Part shown: positions 45,597 through 58,260 of the stretch, in pieces
Layout of the letters: each line of letters begins with the position of its first letter
Numbering within the stretch: position 1 is the first letter of the stretch
Origin: Saposhnikovia divaricata
Lineage: Eukaryota; Streptophyta; Magnoliopsida; Apiales; Apiaceae
DNA: 64,000 nucleotides
Assembly (NCBI GenBank): GCA_036435485.1
Contig: CM071598.1
Coordinates: 108,498,501 to 108,562,500, forward strand
Direction: 5' to 3'
The notes under the pieces: generated by a model
What the model was told of the DNA's origin: nothing
The model's database searches: none
The model's input: the letters and a program-made list of their open reading frames with translations, nothing else
Made by a program: the position numbers and the translations under genes

Positions 45597-48500
45597 TATA
45601 ACGACCTAGAATTTTTCACGATTTATAAATGCTTATTTAATTGTTAAATGTGGAAATTATGTGATAGATAAATTTTGTGAAATCAAAATATGTGTGAAAT
45701 TATGTTTATGTGGTTATATGATGATTGGAATGTGTCGAATATATCCGTGGACTTTTATTCATATTTTTAGGGCATTAAAAGTATTTTTAAAGTGCATTTT
45801 TAATCTTTCAAAAATTAATTAAAATCATTGGAGTTGTTTTAAATCATTAAATCTTTCACATTATCATCTTTGTGATATTATGGAGTTATGAAAATTAGTG
45901 TTGATATTTAATTATGTGATTTGGTATTTAAAATGATTTTAAAAGCATTATTTCTCTTAAAGAGCCTTTATTTCAGAAATTCATATAAAATTCATTTTTG
46001 AGCCAAATATTATTTTAAAAATATTGGGAGCCTTGTAATTTTATAAACTTTATTTTAGAATTTTAGAATTTATATTTTTCCTAATTTCCTGATTTTCCGA
46101 TTTTTAATCATTAAAATCAGTTTTACAAATAATAAATAGATTTCAGCTTTTTGCCAAATTACCATTTTGCCCCTGTGTGTATATAACCTTCACCCAGTTC
46201 ATTTCTTCCTCCTGTTCACGAGTTGCAAGCTGCTGGTACTCTCCTTCTTCATTTCTTTTTCGTTTTCTTTCGATTTTCATCACCAAACCATGCTGCAAAC
46301 TCCGTTTTAATTACTTATAACCTGTTTTCTTCCTTAGTTCTTGATTTGGTAAGGTTTTGTGTGAGTTTGTATGTATGTATGTGCGACTGTGTGTATGTAT
46401 ATATGTAGATGATGACATGCAAGTACTGTTAGTTGATTTTATGATGATTAAATGATGTTGTAATGTTGTTTATGTACAAAAATCGAGTTTTTAAGAAGAT
46501 TTGCTTGTGTTCATGAGTTTCGGGTAAAAACCCTCGCCGTCAGTGGTCTTTTCCGGCGAGATTTGACTGGTGATGGAGAGATTGTTGATCCTACAGTCCT
46601 TATCTGTGATTTATAGATGTCGTAGGTGGTTAAAATCAGTTGCATGTCAAGGGTTTTGGATTTTCAGATTTTTCAAATTTTGCATGTATAAATATATGAA
46701 TTTGTATGCTTCTTTTTGGTAATTAAGAATTGTTCTTGATGATTTCATGTTAGTTAGTAGTTAATTAAATGGTAAGAATGATTTTCCAGATTCGTATGAT
46801 TAATTTCGAATTTTGTGTATTTATTTCAAATTATTTGATTTAAATGAATTGTTATATAATTAATCCTTGTAATTAGAGATGTAATGATAATTTTGATGTA
46901 AGTGGGATGTCAATTGTTAATTGATTTTCTTGCATGGGAAATTTTCCAGAATTTATAACGGCATGATTTGAAGTTTTGTAGATTAATATGAATTAATCGA
47001 ATTTTATAATTATAAAAAGAAATTAGAAATTAATTTTGGTGATTATGTGATAAGAGATTGTCAATTTGATATGTAAGTATGGTACTTAAAATATGTATGT
47101 TAAATTTCAAATTTTAGGTTTAAAACATGAGTTGTATGATTTAGTGATTATGTTTGATAATCGATAAAGTACTATTTAGTGATATGATTGTTATTATTGG
47201 ATGAAAGTCATATGATTATGAGTTGTTATGATTTGTATAATCCATTGGGAGTGTAGGTGGATTTTTAAATCCATCGTAGGTATTTGGTTGTGATTTTAGT
47301 CGGTTGAATTCCGACGGGATAGTCCTATTTATAGAGGAAACTCTGCCCGATTTTCGTCAGAAATATAAGTTGTAAAATCTATAGTATATTCTTATAAGTT
47401 GATTACAAGTCAAGATGACACTACGTGTTAAGTGCTTAAGTGACTTATGTGCTTTCATGCTATAAATTCTATTTGATTATGTGCTTACATGATCTTAGTG
47501 AGGTACGTAATAGGAATGCGATATATATGTTAAATGGTAATGCGATATAGGAATCGATTGGGTAGATTAGGATAAGTCGTATTAGAAGTATAGTATTCTA
47601 AAATAGTGATATGGTTTATGTAGATAAGAAGGATGTAGGACCTAGCGATAAAGGAAAGGCTAAGGTTGAGTTTCAGTAAGCTGAGCTGTTGAGTAGTTGC
47701 ATTCTACCGGAGGCAAGTAACTCTGTCTTTCCTCTGAAAGTTTATATTATTGAAACTGTTGTATCTTGTTGATTCAAGCATGCCTATTTTATACCATGTT
47801 GATCATACTTCTGTTATAAACTTACCTTTGCATGTACCCAAAATCTTTATTAATAAACCCTAGTTCAACACATGTACACCCTAGACCAGCATAATTCTTT
47901 TTAATTGCTTCTGACCATACTGTCACCCAGAGTTAAACAATACTAATTCTTTTTAATTTCTTCTTGACCATATATGTCCTATGATTTACTATAATCCAGT
48001 CATATTGACTGACCGATAAACCAGTGTTCCACTTGACTTATGTCCGTGACCCGGATACACTGTGTTGATTTTAAAATACTTATCAAATATCATATTGCCC
48101 TAAACACTGTTTTACAAACTTGTTATCCTTTATCAATGACTTGTTATCCTAATTTATAACTTTGACCTTTTACTTGGACTGTTCCTTTATACCCTGATTG
48201 AAATCCAAATTTCCATTTGAGTCTATATCTTCTTGATTCAGACTTGTACCCTCTTTCTTTGATGTCAGAACACTTAGTCAAAACCTTTTTGACTTTTATC
48301 ATTGCGAATCAAAATGAGTTGTTTTCTTAAATACTTTGAAGTTACTTAGACTAGGCTGATCTGTTATCAGAGAGTCGAAGGTACTTCGAAGTAAAGGTTT
48401 TCGAAAAGATTAAGTTTTAAAATGTTTTATAAAGTTAAAAAGAGTTTTGTAAAGCCTAATGTTCTAAAATAAGATTTCTAATAAAAATGTTAGGAACTCC

Positions 48501-49434
48501 GTCTAAATGGTTTCCACGGATTCCTCACGATTGGAGAGACGGGGCGAACGGGTAATGCTGGTTTCGTCAGTTTTTTTTTTGAGACGTAGTATTGTGTAGT
48601 TCTGGTCTGTCCAGTTCGACACCTTTATAGGCCAATGTGTTGCCTCTTAGGAATCCAAGCTATCCTAATGAAAGCAAATGATGACCAGAGGGACTTTGTG
48701 TCCGGTATGGGGACTTTATGGGCTGATCACCCGTATTGTCTGTTATAAAATAAAAACCTCCAATCAGTTTTCTTAAAGTGATGATTACGTTTTATTTACT
48801 ATGAAATGAAATTGGTTTACCGATTGAAATGTCAATTACTTTACACTGTTTTGAAATATCTATTGTTATCCTGTTTATCAGATGATATCCTGTTTTTACT
48901 AAATACCAGTATTGCTTTTATCGCTTCCAGCATATTTATGTCACATCTTGAATTACTGTCATCTTTTGCAATACCCTGTTGTATTATATTCGGTTGAGAT
49001 CTTTAGTTACTTGCTGAGCGTTGGCTCATTATTATTTTTGTCTAACCCTTTTGACAGTAATCTAAGAATCATGGTTCGTACAATCCAATCTGCAAGGAAG
49101 CGCACCTACCGTGGCCCTGAGTTGGTCCATTTTGAGATAACTCCCGAAGTAGATGCAATAACAGCTCAGTGAGGAGATCTTTAGTTAGTTTTAGAACTGA
49201 CAGTAGAACTTTTGAGAACTTTGCTTTGTAATAATAATATATTTTGAATTCAGGTTTGTAATAATAATTAGTTAGACGATGGCTTGCTTGTTTCATACCA
49301 TTACCTGTGAAAGATCTTGGATAGTAGTGTTGGGGCCAGTCAGCATGTTATATTTATATTATATTTTAGGTTGTTTGCATCTAGATGTGTGTCAGTGACT
49401 CTCCGATCTAGGTCCCAGGTCGGGAGGGCGTCAC
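45597..49434 (+). repeat. Gypsy B 3' LTR (3.8 kb)
   Basis: Begins TATAACGACCT, where the family start TG has apparently become TA, and ends GGGCGTCAC. A TTCCGGCGAGATTTGACTGG stretch lies near 46550 and TTGCTGAGCGTTGGCTCA at 49007-49024. The final A of the usual TCACA end is lost at the junction with the next region. The ORF 48806-48997 and similar ones occur in both LTR copies and have no known homolog. Confidence 0.85.
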
Positions 49435-49838
49435 TCTAACCGTGAGCAAACGTCTCAATTCTCGAAAAGGGAGACTCTATAATAATTATCAAAATAATTT
49501 TAGTGCTCGATTAAGAAATTAATCACGTAGGGTCAAGTAATTTCGATAATCATGTTATTGAAAATCAATTATTCTCGAACAAGTAATTTGGAATATTCTT
49601 GTAAATTAAAAGTCTCATCTATGCCTTATTCGTAAGGTAAAAATAAATTAAATGGAGGCTCTATTCACTTTTACTATTAATTATAATAAATTGGGTTTCT
49701 ATACATCGCACCAATTATAGGTGAAAATCTCGTTCCAATTATTTGTAAGGGAAATTTTCTAAAAAGGGCTCTAATTCTTTTAAGTCCATTTTAAAGGAGC
49801 AATAATAATATATTTCACTATTTATTCTCAAAATCACA

Positions 49839-49841
<3 letters not shown>

Positions 49842-49903
<62 letters not shown>
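49842..49903. repeat. AT microsatellite
   Basis: About 30 uninterrupted TA dinucleotides. Confidence 0.95.
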
Positions 49904-49905
<2 letters not shown>

Positions 49906-50559
49906 ATTATTCTCTTCGGTACTAGTTCCTCTCTTATTCTAGTATTCGTCTAAATAACTCTATCATTTTATTTATTGCACTTACCCGAGAATAATCGTTT
50001 ATAACTTAATAAATTATTTTTAAGTGGAGGAACTAATCGTCTCCTAATAGATTAGTGACAAGTATGACTTTAAGAAATTAATCCCGAGCAAAGATGACAT
50101 TTTAATACAGATTTAATCCAAACATTCCTCATAAATTCTCAAAAGGTATTAAGAATCGTTTTAATATTAAGACTTTCATTTTCTTTTACTCGACTTTTAA
50201 AACCGTCGGGTAGAATCTCTTTGCTAAAACAATACTTTATTCAATAATTATACTAATTAAAATTTTAGTTACATACCCATGTTTAGTAAACACAATTTCT
50301 CTTCTCTCTTTTTTTTTCCTAAAAACTCAATCTTAAATTTATTTATAATTAATCATATTTATCAACAAAATTCCAAATTAATACTCTAATACACAATTAA
50401 CAATATTTAATTATTTTAAATCAAAAATCTATTATCACCACCGATCGGTAGTCACCGGCTGGACGCCACGGCGGCGCCGGTGGTGACCACCGCCCCTCAC
50501 CCACCTCTGCTCTCGCTCCCTTTTTCTTGAGATAATGACCAAAATGCCTCATTTTGGGA

Positions 50560-51330
50560 GGCAATGGCCCGATATACCCGTTTTGAAAATCTTGGCCCTG
50601 AGTACCCACGGGACACGCCACTGGCAACGGCGTGTCCCAAGTTCATTTTTTGCCCAAATTTTTCTAAGTCCCCCGTTGTCTCCCCCCCCCTGACCGGCGA
50701 ATTGACGACCACAGACATGATGACCACGGGATAGTCGTTTCGTCTATCTCCGATCAACATAACAACAAAAAAATGACGACCACATCTTGCTGATCATGTT
50801 AAGGTATCATGTTGTTGGAATCAGAACCCGTAGTTGAGTGTTGGATGAAATCGGAAAACCAAATCGCAAAATATCTTCGATTTGGGTGTTTCAAATCCGA
50901 GATTGTAATCGACAAATTGAAATCATAGGGTTGTAGAGAACGATGAGGTGATTCGTTTGGTATATAGAACTAAAATGGAAAATGACTGAGATGTGCGAAC
51001 GAACGGATCGAAAAAAATGGCGAAAATCGCCCGGCGAGTCGCCAGACGCGAGCTGCGGGGAAGACGATGCTGACATCTGATACGCATTCACAAAATGTGC
51101 ATCTAGTGATGCGCATGTGGTACCGGCGTATCTGCAGTTACTGTTCAATTCTCCTTGTCAGCGTGTCCCTGTAATACGTGGTATATGGTAGCGTGTCCCG
51201 ACGATACTCCACTCCCAGTAGCGTGTCTGTAGATGCTCCACCACCAGTAGCGTGTCCCGTGGGCATTTAGGGTCGCGTTTTTGGATCTGGGTATTTTGGT
51301 CACAGCTCTCCCAAAAATGGGTAGATAGGG
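50560..51330. repeat. Inverted repeat and GCGTGTCC tandem units
   Basis: The ~75 bp at 50546-50622 and the reverse complement of 51243-51320 are alike: both carry CCCACGGGACACGCYACTGG and a preceding TTTTGGGAG...ACCC. Four 29-30-bp tandem units start with GCGTGTC at 51161, 51191, 51221 and 51250. A perfect hairpin GGGACACGCC / GGCGTGTCCC with a 9-base loop lies at 50610-50638. Confidence 0.8.
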
Positions 51331-51351
51331 CCTTCACCCCTTTTTCTTCCC

Positions 51352-51550
51352 CTTCTCTCTCTCTCTCTCTCTCTCGTCGTTTCTCTCCCTTCCCCTCGAT
51401 CTCAATCTCTCCATCGCTCTTCTCTCTATCTCTCCATCCTCACTCGTCTCTCTCTCCCTCCTCTTCTTCTCTTCTCTCCGCCCTCTCTCTCTCTCCCTCG
51501 AACTCCCTCACTGTCTCCCTCTCATTCTCTCTCTCTCTCTCTCTCTCTCG
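51352..51550. repeat. CT-rich microsatellite cluster
   Basis: Runs of CTCTCTCT at 51355-51375 and 51529-51550 with imperfect CT/CCT runs between them. Long CT tracts are common in plant 5' untranslated and promoter regions, but no following gene was found. Confidence 0.9.
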
Positions 51551-52489
51551 ATCCCCCTCTCTTTCTCCCTCGAACCTCCGTCGACTCTCCCCCTCTTGTC
51601 TTCCCGTCGCCACCGCCGTAAACCACCATCCCCCTCCCCGACATGCAATCACAGCCCCTCACAAAATCATACCCCCACATCTTGTAACAATAATTCCCCT
51701 TTACCCAAACATCAATTAAAAGTACTTAAATCCAATTCAACCAAAAATTTTAAAACCCTAATTATAAAACAAGAATTTTGAATCCAAAATCAAAGTACAA
51801 TATTTACAAACAATAAAACATGATAAAAAGATTCTTTTGAAGGTATAAATTCATACCCTTTAAGTGAAAAACCAAATTTATAATACTTGACTTTTAAATC
51901 ACACTTCTCGTAACCATGATTTTTTTTTATATGAACACGGAAGGCTCGCTACTAGCTTCACGAATATGTCATTGCATGTAAGATCAAGTGAAAATCCATA
52001 GGTGAAAGAGTTTTTTTTTTCAAGGTGTGGTTTAATGGTGGAAGAGAGAGAGAGGTTGTCTTGTTTTCTTTTCTTTTTTTTTTTGTTCGGTGTTTACAAG
52101 AAATGAGAGAGGACTCTCTCTTCTACCATCTTATTGAATAAAACTACTCTCCTTCTGGGCTCTCAATGGGCTTAAAAAAAAAACTAGTGCAAATGAATTA
52201 ATTAGCCCATTACAAAAATTTCTATGTAACATGAATTTTACTCAATTGAAAAAAATCAAGATAATGGGCCACTAAGTCCTATTCATAATGGTAGTTAAAA
52301 TAGAATAAAATAAAAATAAAATGATGGTAATAATAATTATAATAGTGACAATAGTAATAATAATAGCAGATCAAAATTATTAGAATGATCGCACTATTCT
52401 AAATAATTAATTATACGCATTCCTAATGTTAATAATAAAGAAAAAAAATGAATTTATAAATTTATTCGGAGAGAGCTAAATGCTAAAAT

Positions 52490-53121
52490 TATTAATGAAA
52501 TTCACGGTTATTACAGTAATATATAATAGTTCAATTTTGATTGACTTCAAATTAAAAGATTGATCAAGTTAGTAAACATTTTATCACTTTAAAAAATATG
52601 TAATTTATGCATGTTCTAAATAATATAAATTTTGTATTTCAAAAAAAATGTTAAATAACCACGATAAGTAAATTAGGATGAGAATGATATGATTAATTTA
52701 ATTTTAGTGGTAAATTCTGATTGGCTATTATATATATTTAAGAAAATTAATCCGTAATTTATAATAATGTAATTATGATTAATTGGAAATCAAAAGAGTG
52801 GAAATTATAATGCGAAAATCGCCGAATATTATATATTTGTATAATCCTGATTGATTTTAATTTAAATATTAATTTATTTAAATAATTTTTGTTATTAAAA
52901 ATATGCAATATATGGATATGTTAAATCAAGTAACTACTATATTTAAATTAGAATTGCTAACTAAACATTGTTAGTATAATAGGATGAGAATGGCAAATAA
53001 GGAAAATTTTTAATATAATATGATTGGTCTAAAATTTAGGAATCACCTCTGATTGGTCCTAAAATAATTTATAATTTTCTGATTGGCTAACTACATCTAA
53101 CTGTATACCTGGAATAAAAGA
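52490..53121 (-). repeat. AT-rich dispersed repeat, copy 2 (reversed)
   Basis: On the minus strand it begins TCTTTTATTCCAGGTATACAG and carries the same ordered landmarks as copy 1 at 33850 (CCAATCAGA, TTAGGACCAATCAGAGG, GTTAGCAATTC). It ends near 52490, where the match to copy 1 fades. No ORF. Confidence 0.65.
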
Positions 53122-53393
53122 ATATTTGTTATATTAGTAATCATTGTAGCATTTATATTTTTATATTATGAAGTATGTTTAACAAATTAGTGTATATTCA
53201 AGCTAATTTATTAGTAGACAATTAGATAATGGCTAGAGGGCACAACATGTGACTTGATATTTAAAAATAATTTTGATGAAATCGGATTGCTAATCTTCAA
53301 TTTTATAACTTGATTATGAGATTGAATTGTTATCAGGGTTCAAATAAAATAAAATTATCACACATGATGGAATCCCATAAAAATTAATGGGAA
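53122..53393. other. AT-rich sequence, nothing recognised
   Basis: No coding region, terminal repeat or RNA gene seen. Confidence 0.6.
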
Positions 53394-53880
53394 GGGGATC
53401 GTGATTTTTTCCCGTTTAGTAGGACATGATTTGCTATTTAAATATTGGTACCTTACTACTTTCTATGCTAATGTTTTCGTGTTGGTTGAGTTATTACCAT
53501 AATTAGCGTAATTTCGTAAATAGTTAATTGTCATTTAATAAAAGTAAAAATAAATTATATGAGAAATTTATTATCGAATATTTTTTGATTAAAAGTATAT
53601 ATAATATATAAGCATGTTAAATTAAATGGTTATTATATTTTAATTTGAATTGTTAACTAACTATAGTTAGTAAAGTGAGTATAAAAAGATAAATAAGGAA
53701 AACTTTTAATATGATATGATTGGTCTAAAATTTAGGAATGGAATCTGATTGGTCCTAAAATAATTTCTCGTTTTTGATTAGTTAATCGCATGGTGTGGTA
53801 GGGGAACGTGATTTTTTTCCCGTTTATTAAGACATGATTTGATATTTAAATATTGGTACCTTTCTACCTTCTATGCTAAT
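53394..53880. repeat. 407-bp tandem duplication, unit 1 and start of unit 2
   Basis: Unit 1 is 53394-53800 and begins GGGGATCGTGATTTTTTCCCG. Unit 2 begins at 53801 (GGGGAACGTGATTTTTTTCCCG) and is interrupted at 53880 by the Tat-like element, continuing at 63000-63328. The second half of each unit is a copy of the AT-rich dispersed repeat (GATTGGTCTAAAATTTAGGAAT, GATTGGTCCTAAAATAATTT). Confidence 0.88.
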
Positions 53881-54405
53881 TGTTGTGGAATAAAAAGTAG
53901 GGTTATCAAAGTGCGGCTAGGGTTCGTGAGCTTCGTGCTTTAATGGCTGCACTTGTGTTACCGTGACCTAATTCGGGTCTTCACAAGATGCCTACGTATC
54001 TCAATGTCGAGAATCAAGCCAAAAAACGTAGTCCTGAGATGAGGGGTCTGACCCTTTATATAGGCTGTAGGAGCCTCAGAATCGTAGTAGGGTTTGGAGA
54101 CTTGGTGGACAAGTCACCGTTATTGAGGAAGGTTCTGACTCCTTCCTTATAGGAATTAGTTTCCTTGTTGGATTAGGTGCATTGGAGGCTACACAATATC
54201 CCTGGGATATTCCAGAACGTTCCTGTTTTGTGGATCAGGCCCGTGTTATAAACAAGCTTGTACCGGGCGTCCCCGGTTTGTGCTGTTCTTTTGGGCTTAA
54301 CCACTAACCACGAATTTAATGCCCAGCTAGGGTTTTGGGCCTCATTTATGAGCCAATAAATACTATATTAATTATGTCTTTAGGGATTATTTTTCACCCA
54401 TATCA
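53881..54405 (-). repeat. Tat-like element, 3' LTR
   Basis: Minus-strand TGATATGGGTG...CCACAACA, 525 bp. It matches 62470-62994 with about eight substitutions and no length change. Confidence 0.93.
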
Positions 54406-54419
54406 TTTGCCCCCCAACT
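54406..54419 (-). promoter_or_regulatory. Tat-like element polypurine tract
   Basis: The minus strand reads AAGTTGGGGGGCAAA directly before the 3' LTR start TGATATGG. Confidence 0.8.
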
Positions 54420-56715
54420 TCTAGGAAAACTTGATTTCGTAGAAGTTTAAGGTCAGTTCGGCCCTACCAGGGTATCGTCTTATAATGAAGTGTGGAGCGA
54501 CCTACACATTCACGACGACTAAGACTCTCTCATAAGTTAATACTTAAGAAAGTTAAACGTTCCTTGACCTCTTGAACCTCATTCTTAAGATTTATGGGCC
54601 TTTCGAAAATAGGATTAGTGTCGTTTTGAGCTCGTAGACACTAATCCAAGTGCAATTCGTGCATAGGATCCTTTATCATAGATTAATTAATGATTTATTT
54701 CCCTCAACTTTTCTAAGTTAGGGTTAATATCAGACGGTCATTACCCATAAGCCTTAATAAGGGCTAATTTCTAAGCGAAAGACACTAATTCAGCCCTAAT
54801 CGGGGCTAAACAACCCTAAACGGGGCTACGAAGGCCTTAACCGAGGCTAAATAACTCATATTTAATGTGATTACTACTAGGATATCCACCCTTAACCTTG
54901 AGGTAGGTTAATTTGAGAGTTAGAGTCCTTAAACGTCGATAATCAAGGTTAATCACCCCCTAACTGCGATTAGCGAAACCCTAATCCCAAATTTTGGAGT
55001 TAAGCTCATATGATAGAGATTCTTATAACCTCATGGTTGTAGAAAGAATCACGTAAAAATTCTCATTTTTGAGTTGTCTAGGCAAGAAATACTGTCCCCT
55101 GGAAGGTGTTTGAAACACCTTCAGGGTCTTTCAACAACCTCACGTTTTCTGAACACCCCTGGCATTTCCAAACCCAAACTTTGAAGTTGAGCCTATATGG
55201 TGGGGATTCTTATAATCTCCTGGTATGAAGAAGAATCACATGAAAATAGGCATTTTTGAACGTTCTGGAGGTGAAATACCCCATTTTAAGCTGGTTTTCA
55301 AACCAGGCCTTGTTTGTAACAAGGTCATCTTTTCAACTTCAAGGAAACACTTGGCCTCCTAAATAGGCTTTTAGAGGACCTTGAAAGGTTCTTGAATCTC
55401 AAATTTGAGCTCAAACGGAGCATTTTTTAGCGTTCTGGAGGGTCTTGAAATCACCTAGGGGATTCAGGTCTTCACAACACCTGACCAAGGTGTTCTAGTC
55501 ATCCCACCCTGGTCGGCCATTTGGCCATGGGGACCTGGTCATCCACCCCTGGTCGGCTGGGCCCCATGAATTTTTTTTTCTTGAATGTTTCAAACATCTT
55601 CAGGGTCATTCAACACCTTCACGGCTTCTGAACACCCTCCAGGTTTTGAACACCCTTGACATTTCTAAACCCAAATTTTGAAGTTGAGCTCATATGATAG
55701 AGATTCTTATAATCTCCTGGTACGAACAAGAATCACATGAAAATATGCATTTTTGAACGTTCTAGGGGCGAAATACCTCATTCTGAGCTGGTTTTCAAAC
55801 CAGACCTTGTTTCAAACACCCTCCTTTTTTCAACTTCTTGAAACCACTAAGAGACCTACCTAGGCTCGTATAGGACCTTGAGAGGTTTCCAAATCCCAAA
55901 TTTGAGCTCAAACGGAGCATTTTTTAGCGTTCTGGAGGGTCATGAAACCACCTAGGGGGTTCAGGTCTTCACAACACCTGACCAAGGTGTTCTAGTCATC
56001 CCACCCTGGTCGGCCATTCGGCCATGGGGACCTGGTCATCCACCCCTGGTCGGCTGGGCCCCATGAATATTTTATTATTTTTTTTTGAATTTTGGCCAAA
56101 TTTTGACTAGTTGACTTTGACCGTTGACTTTGACTTTTGACTTTGACCAAAACCAAAACTTGTTTCAAACTCCCCTCCTTGTTTCTAGAGTGAGTTTACA
56201 ACACCTTGGTTGATTCTGTGACCCTCAATCACAAACAACCTTCTTCTTAGTTTTCAGGACCTTCTGGGTTTTAACTTGTTCTTGAACTCTTAGTTTCAAA
56301 TAACCTTGGATTCAACTATGACCTTTGGTTTCCAAACAACCTTCCATCCTCATAATAGGATGTAGAATTTGTAATGAAGTATCTTTGGCCTTGCCCCCCT
56401 TATCCTTAAATAAGGAGGTCTTGCTTTTTAGTTGCATATTCAAGGAATTCCCTTGTTTTCAACACCCGACTTCAAGTCTAGGATATTTTGGTTGGGTTTT
56501 GATCCCTGATTTTGACTCAAGGACCTTAAATCTCCTACCTTGTTTGTAGGACCTTGCTTTGGTTTGAATTTAACCAATGGTTCCTGATTCAAGTTGTTGA
56601 ATTCAAACAACAAGCTTGATTTGAGGCGGACAGCCTTGTTGGCCATCAAGGCTTAAATTTTGTATTAGGATTTTGAAATTCAAAACTTTAAGTATGGAAA
56701 TACAAAGGACCTCGT
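54420..56715 (-). other. Tat-like element 3' untranslated region with tandem repeats
   Basis: About 2.3 kb without a conserved protein. It is rich in ACCTTGG/TTTCAAA words. 54980-56065 holds two full ~497-bp units and part of a third, listed separately. Plus-strand ORFs at 56325-56549 and elsewhere are incidental. Confidence 0.65.
54980..56065. repeat. ~497-bp tandem repeat in the 3' UTR
   Basis: Landmarks repeat at a fixed distance: CCCAAACTTTGAAGTTGAGC at 55173 and its near-copy at 55671, ACCAAGGTGTTCTAGTCATC near 55483 and 55980, and CCACCCCTGGTCGGCTGGGC near 55542 and 56040. A partial, more diverged unit precedes them at 54983. The period is about 497 bp. Confidence 0.88.
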
Positions 56716-57235
56716 ATAGAGAGACCTTCGATCAATGCATATCTCAATGCTCTCACTAACAGTTTTCGTGCCTCCAAGGCATTATCAGAGAGCCAACTAG
56801 TCTCAGGATGAGATTTGATGGGGATCTATCTAGCAACTTCCAATGTCGATGGGTACCAAAAACTTGTGCTCTATAGTGGGGGTCTCCAAGGCCTGATAGT
56901 AAACACTCCTAGTGCAATTCTTGATTTTAGACGAGGCGAACTTAGATAAGGCATCGGCCGTTATACCAGGAAGCATTCCTCAAATCATACCAACTGTGAT
57001 TTTACAATCCTCAGGTATTTCACCATCGTTTTATCTTTGGCTTCAAAATCTTCATTCACTTATCTCCATTCACTTGGGCTATCACCAGCCTTGAGTCTCC
57101 ACAGACTTTAAGATTTTTGGCCCTCATGGCTATAGTCGAGCCTAGTCCGGCTATCAAGTCTTTATACCCTGCTTCGTTATTAGTCGTTGAAAACTTCAAC
57201 CTCAAGGCATATTCAATCGTGAGTTCCACTTATTT
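56716..57235 (-). pseudogene. pol: Tat-like element: second RNase H and linker remnant
   Basis: The minus-strand translation gives IEYALRLKFSTTNNEAGYKDLIAGLG then CGDSRLVIAQVNG, which match the second, archaeal-type RNase H carried by Tat-group elements. Farther on, DNALEARKLLVRALRYALIEG resembles the linker before integrase. Stops and shifts break it (for example in NGDK*MKI). No integrase HHCC or DDE motif follows. Confidence 0.75.
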
Positions 57236-58260
57236 TTGTTTTTGATAACCCATCAAAATAGGGCACCCAATATTCCTTCTAAACTTCATCCTTCTCTCCC
57301 TCTTGGGGTGTCTCATCTTGCCCTTGCTGGGGTGTTGTGCCTTCCTGCCCCCCTGACTTCTTGGTTGTCAGTTGTACATTCAACCACGAAGTCAGCGAGT
57401 GCCTATGCCTTGACGTCCATTCGAGGCTTGTACGTAATATCAAACTCCCCAAGGTCGATCGCCCAATTAATTAGCCTTCCCTTGGCCTTCGGGCTTTGCA
57501 ATATGCTTCTTAACTACTGGTCCGTCAGGACTTCAATTTTGTGTGCTTGGAAGTATGGTGTAGCTTCCTTGGGGCTGTTACCAGTGCAAAGTAAAATTTT
57601 CAATGGGAGAGTAATTCAACTCAGCTCCGTGCAACATCTTGCTCACGTAGTAGATAGGCTTTTGAACCTTGTTTTCCTCTCGAATGAGAATGACACTCAG
57701 TGCTTGTTCGGATATCGCTAGATATAAATATAGGGTCTCTCCGGGACTAGGTTTGGCCAACAACGGGGCATTAGCCATGTACTTTTTCAACTGTTCAAAG
57801 GCCTCTTGGCTTTATGAAGTCGATTAAAAAAATTTCACCTTCTTCAAAGCCTGAAAGAAAGGCAAGCACTTGTTTCCAGACTTGGAGATGAATCTACCTA
57901 AGGCTGTAATTCTTCCAGTCAATTTCTGTACGTCCTTTATGGAACGTGGTGATTCCATATCTCGGATTGCCTTGATCTTATTAGGGTTGGATTCTGTGCC
58001 TCGCTTTGAAACCATCAGACCAAAAAATTTTCCAAATCTCACGCCAAAGGCATACTTGGCTGGATTCAACATCATCTTGTGGTGCCTCAGCACTTCAAAT
58101 GCCTCTTTGAGGTTCTTAATATGGCATGCCTTGATTAGGCTCCTGACTAACATGTCATCCCCGTAGACCTCCTTGGTCTTCCCGGTCAAGGGTGCAAAAA
58201 TCTTGCTTGTTTATTAGCCTATGGTAAGTGGCTCTTGCAGACTCCTCATCTTGGGTTGAC
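57236..58260 (-). pseudogene. pol: Tat-like element: partial RT and RNase H
   Basis: It begins in the middle of RT (ARATYHRLINK, near 58240) and continues with EVYGDDMLVRSLIKACHIKNL (catalytic Asp-Asp), HHKMMLNPAKYAFGVRFGKFFG and LTGRITALGRFISKSG. RNase H follows: PGETLYLYLAISEQALSVILI, KPIYYVSKMLHGAELNYSPIE, and then KGRLINWAIDLGEFDITYKPR. The RT N-terminal half is missing. In YGDD the second residue is Gly where the usual motif has Ile or Val. Stops occur at TDQ*LRS and VKA*ALA, among others. It cannot make a working enzyme. Confidence 0.8.

Larger units (their letters stand above)
36751..49434 (+). mobile_element. Gypsy B: chromovirus-type Ty3/gypsy element
   Basis: Plus strand. In order: truncated 5' LTR (36751-39717), primer site, an extra upstream ORF, gag-protease, RT/RNase H, integrase with a chromodomain-like tail, a polypurine tract and the 3' LTR (45597-49434). 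The order protease-RT-RNase H-integrase and the C-terminal tail fit the chromovirus group, probably Tekay/Del-like given the nearly 4-kb LTRs. The missing LTR start prevents a target-duplication test. It is inactive: one frameshift and several stop codons. Confidence 0.88.
49435..52489 (-). other. Probable minus-strand LTR-like sequence with GC-rich block
   Basis: No gene recognised. Immediately after the gypsy B LTR the sequence shows GTGAGC then AAACG, a reverse form of the GCTCAC motif near the 3' ends of gypsy LTRs. This suggests a minus-strand LTR whose end was removed by gypsy B. It contains an AT microsatellite (49842-49903), a GC-rich region (50430-51130), the repeats at 50570-51330, CT microsatellites (51352-51375 and 51531-51550) and a GA/CT-rich stretch near 52040-52130. 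ORFs such as 51252-51719 are products of the CT-rich repeats. Confidence 0.35.

Noticed and set aside
51161..51258. CRISPR-like array of GCGTGTC units
   Set aside because: Only seven to nine bases are conserved per 30-bp unit; it is a simple tandem repeat.
51252..51719. 155-residue Ser/Leu/Pro-rich ORF
   Set aside because: It is translated from CT microsatellite; it has no domain and low complexity throughout.
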